A DNA stretch of 64,000 nt from Nodosilinea sp. PGN35. Its GTDB lineage: Bacteria > Cyanobacteriota > Cyanobacteriia > Phormidesmidales > Phormidesmidaceae. A model generated the notes under the pieces. The model searched no databases. It was not told the origin of the DNA and saw only the letters and a program-made list of their open reading frames with translations. How positions within the stretch are numbered: position 1 is the first letter of the stretch; every line of letters begins with the position of its first letter. The stretch spans positions 372,001 through 436,000 of the forward strand of contig NZ_JAQKQJ010000010.1 of NCBI RefSeq assembly GCF_029109325.1, given 5' to 3'. Shown here one piece after another: positions 62,608 to 64,000 of the stretch. The position numbers and the translations under genes were made by a program.

Positions 62608-63696
62608 TTAACCTAAACGCGACTCCGGCAGCCGAAACACATCGGCAAAAATTGACGTTGGGCTGGGGCGGCGGCTGTCGTTGGGGGAGTCGTAGACCAC
62701 CATCAGCCCATTGTCGTAGCCCAGGCAGGGCAGCAGCACCAGCCCTTCGGCGTGGTCAGACCCGATGGTAAAGGGCAGATCAAACAGAACCTCAAGGCGA
62801 CCCGAATCCTGGCTCCACAGGGTATCGTCGGTGTGGTCGAGGACGTCTTTCAGGCGAAACATCTGCATGGCCCCTTCGAGTTCCATGGTTGGCCCCGCCA
62901 GCACCAGCAGGTCGCCATGGTGCAGGCACAGCTCGCGAATGCCCTGGCCGTTGAGGTCGAGGAAGTGTTTGCGGTACAGGCAGCCCCCGCCTAAATCTTT
63001 GAGGGTCAGTTCACCGGGGTCACCGTCTTCTACCTCAATTTCAAGAATGATCGCCCAGCCCCGCAGCACCGGGCCGCGCAGCCCCAAAAAGATTTTGCTG
63101 CCGCTGACGGCAATGCCTTCAATGTCAAAGCCGTTGTCCTTAGAGGGCAGTTGCATCTGAAGAAAGACTCCCAGATGTTCGTCCTCGGCCAGGGCGTCTA
63201 GCAGCAGGTTGTGGCCATCGACTTTCTTCAGGGTAGCCGCCGTTCGGGTATCTCCTGGACTGTCGGAGCGGGCGTAGGTGGGCACAATTTCGCCGTTGAG
63301 TATGGGCAGTCGGGCCAGCAGCGATCGGTTGGGGTCGCGGTCAATTTCTGATAGGCGTCTAATGTCTTTTTGGGGTTTTTTGCCCTTGGCCTGGGTGCGT
63401 TTAAAACTGTGGGAACCCACCACCCAGAGGTAGCCGTCGCAGTAGTCGAGCCCTTCGATGTCAATTTCAGACTCAGTATCGAACAGCTCAACAAAGTCGT
63501 TGAGGTGGAAGGTCTTGTGGTTGCCGTAGACCCCATCGCCCATGGGAGCCAGCCGTTCTATGGTGACAAATTCGTCTGAGCCCAGCCAGAGATAGCCGTC
63601 TGGGGTGCGGGTGACGGCGGAGAGTTCTGCTAACAAGTCGTCAGAGTCGCTCTGAAACTGAAGCAAAATGCGGCTGAGCAAAAAACCGTTGGGCAT
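62608..63696 (-). CDS. DUF3616 family beta-propeller-like protein
   Basis: The 362-residue protein has the DUF3616 features LSAVTRTPDGYLWLGSDEFV, DIEGLDYCDGYLWVVGSHSF, DIEGIAVSGSKIFLGLRGP and HAEGLVLLPC, in the spaced pattern of propeller blades. No signal peptide. Function is unknown. ATG at 63696. It is convergent with the CHAD gene and divergent from the P-type ATPase gene, with about 190 bases between them. Confidence 0.9.
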   Translation of the reverse strand: MPNGFLLSRILLQFQSDSDDLLAELSAVTRTPDGYLWLGSDEFVTIERLAPMGDGVYGNHKTFHLNDFVELFDTESEIDIEGLDYCDGYLWVVGSHSFKRTQAKGKKPQKDIRRLSEIDRDPNRSLLARLPILNGEIVPTYARSDSPGDTRTAATLKKVDGHNLLLDALAEDEHLGVFLQMQLPSKDNGFDIEGIAVSGSKIFLGLRGPVLRGWAIILEIEVEDGDPGELTLKDLGGGCLYRKHFLDLNGQGIRELCLHHGDLLVLAGPTMELEGAMQMFRLKDVLDHTDDTLWSQDSGRLEVLFDLPFTIGSDHAEGLVLLPCLGYDNGLMVVYDSPNDSRRPSPTSIFADVFRLPESRLG

Positions 63697-63885
63697 GGCA
63701 ACTAGTGGCGCAAATTAAAACTACCAGTCTAAGCCTACTAGCCTATACAGCTGGGCCGAAGTCTACCTCTTTCAAAGGATATAAATAAAGGTTCTGGTGA
63801 CCCGTATTCTACAGTGAGATAGAGGGAAATATCCTCAGGCTGGCGTAGGTTGAAGAGATTGATTTCAGCCCTTTAAGGAGCCTGC

Positions 63886-64000
63886 ATGGACAGTCCTGTT
63901 TCGCCGACCGAGGTTGTAAAATCTCAACCGCAGCAAATTTTAGAGGCCTTTGGTGTCGATGCCGCCCAGGGACTGAGCGATCGCCAGGTGAGCCGCCAGC
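63886..64000 (+). CDS. P-type cation-transporting ATPase, N-terminal fragment
   Basis: Only 38 codons are inside the window. They begin at an ATG preceded by AAGGAG and encode a cation-ATPase N-terminal domain, with GVDAAQGLSDRQVSRQ matching the family pattern (GVDxxxGLSxxxVxxR). The catalytic part lies beyond the window, so the ion cannot be told. Confidence 0.7.
   Translation, partial: MDSPVSPTEVVKSQPQQILEAFGVDAAQGLSDRQVSRQ

Overview
This 64-kb window is chromosomal DNA from a cyanobacterium, probably a filamentous Leptolyngbya/Nodosilinea/Phormidium-type species. The evidence is the very frequent HIP1 octamer GCGATCGC, the cyanobacteria-type genes (ArgZ/AgrE arginine dihydrolase, a PAP/fibrillin protein, a DUF3134 protein, a RarA ATPase fused to a methyltransferase, a 2TM FtsH-like protease, NrtR with NadD and PncB) and C-rich low-complexity tracts between genes. 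I see no rRNA, tRNA, CRISPR array, transposase or prophage. Most of the window is GC-rich housekeeping DNA in short operons. The first gene (FAD oxidoreductase) and the last (P-type ATPase) run off the ends.

Layout: 1-6.1 kb holds an FAD oxidoreductase, a phytase-like lipoprotein, a desuccinylase/aspartoacylase-type peptidase and an ATP-dependent DNA ligase. 6.3-8.6 kb is an AT-rich accessory island with a stand-alone CHAT protease and an overlapping 568-residue protein of unknown family, joined by a nine-T run at the overlap. 9.1-11.7 kb has a small conserved protein and RarA-methyltransferase. 11.8-16.5 kb is a second accessory island, all on the minus strand: an LRR-Roc-COR (ROCO) GTPase, two toxin-antitoxin-like small-gene pairs (DUF4258/DUF2283 and DUF4160/DUF2442, the latter preceded by an extra short ORF), and a small protein that shares a Gly-Ser-Gly-Asp-Asn tag with the ROCO tail.

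16.7-36 kb is core physiology: a group 2 sigma factor, a TonB-like protein, a purple-acid-phosphatase-like enzyme, folC, glnB behind a perfect NtcA box, an isochorismatase-like hydrolase, mraY, PAP/fibrillin, an M15 carboxypeptidase, an AEC transporter, malQ, ridA, a Uma2 protein and gshB. 35.5-41.9 kb is an NAD neighbourhood: nadE, then (after a shikimate-kinase-like gene and an orphan DNA methyltransferase) nrtR-nadD-pncB in one operon. 42-64 kb holds SH3/peptidoglycan-binding proteins, argZ with its terminator, the DUF502-nusB-ftsY cluster, mgtE, a membrane Ser/Thr kinase, cobU, phosphoesterases, BrkB, MgtC, CHAD and DUF3616 proteins.

The best candidates for undescribed biology are the CHAT plus 568-aa pair, which a -1 slip on the T run would fuse, and the ROCO/tag-protein island, whose LRR segment differs sharply in base composition from the rest of its own gene. 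Both resemble known NLR- or caspase-like conflict systems in architecture, but their function here is inference.
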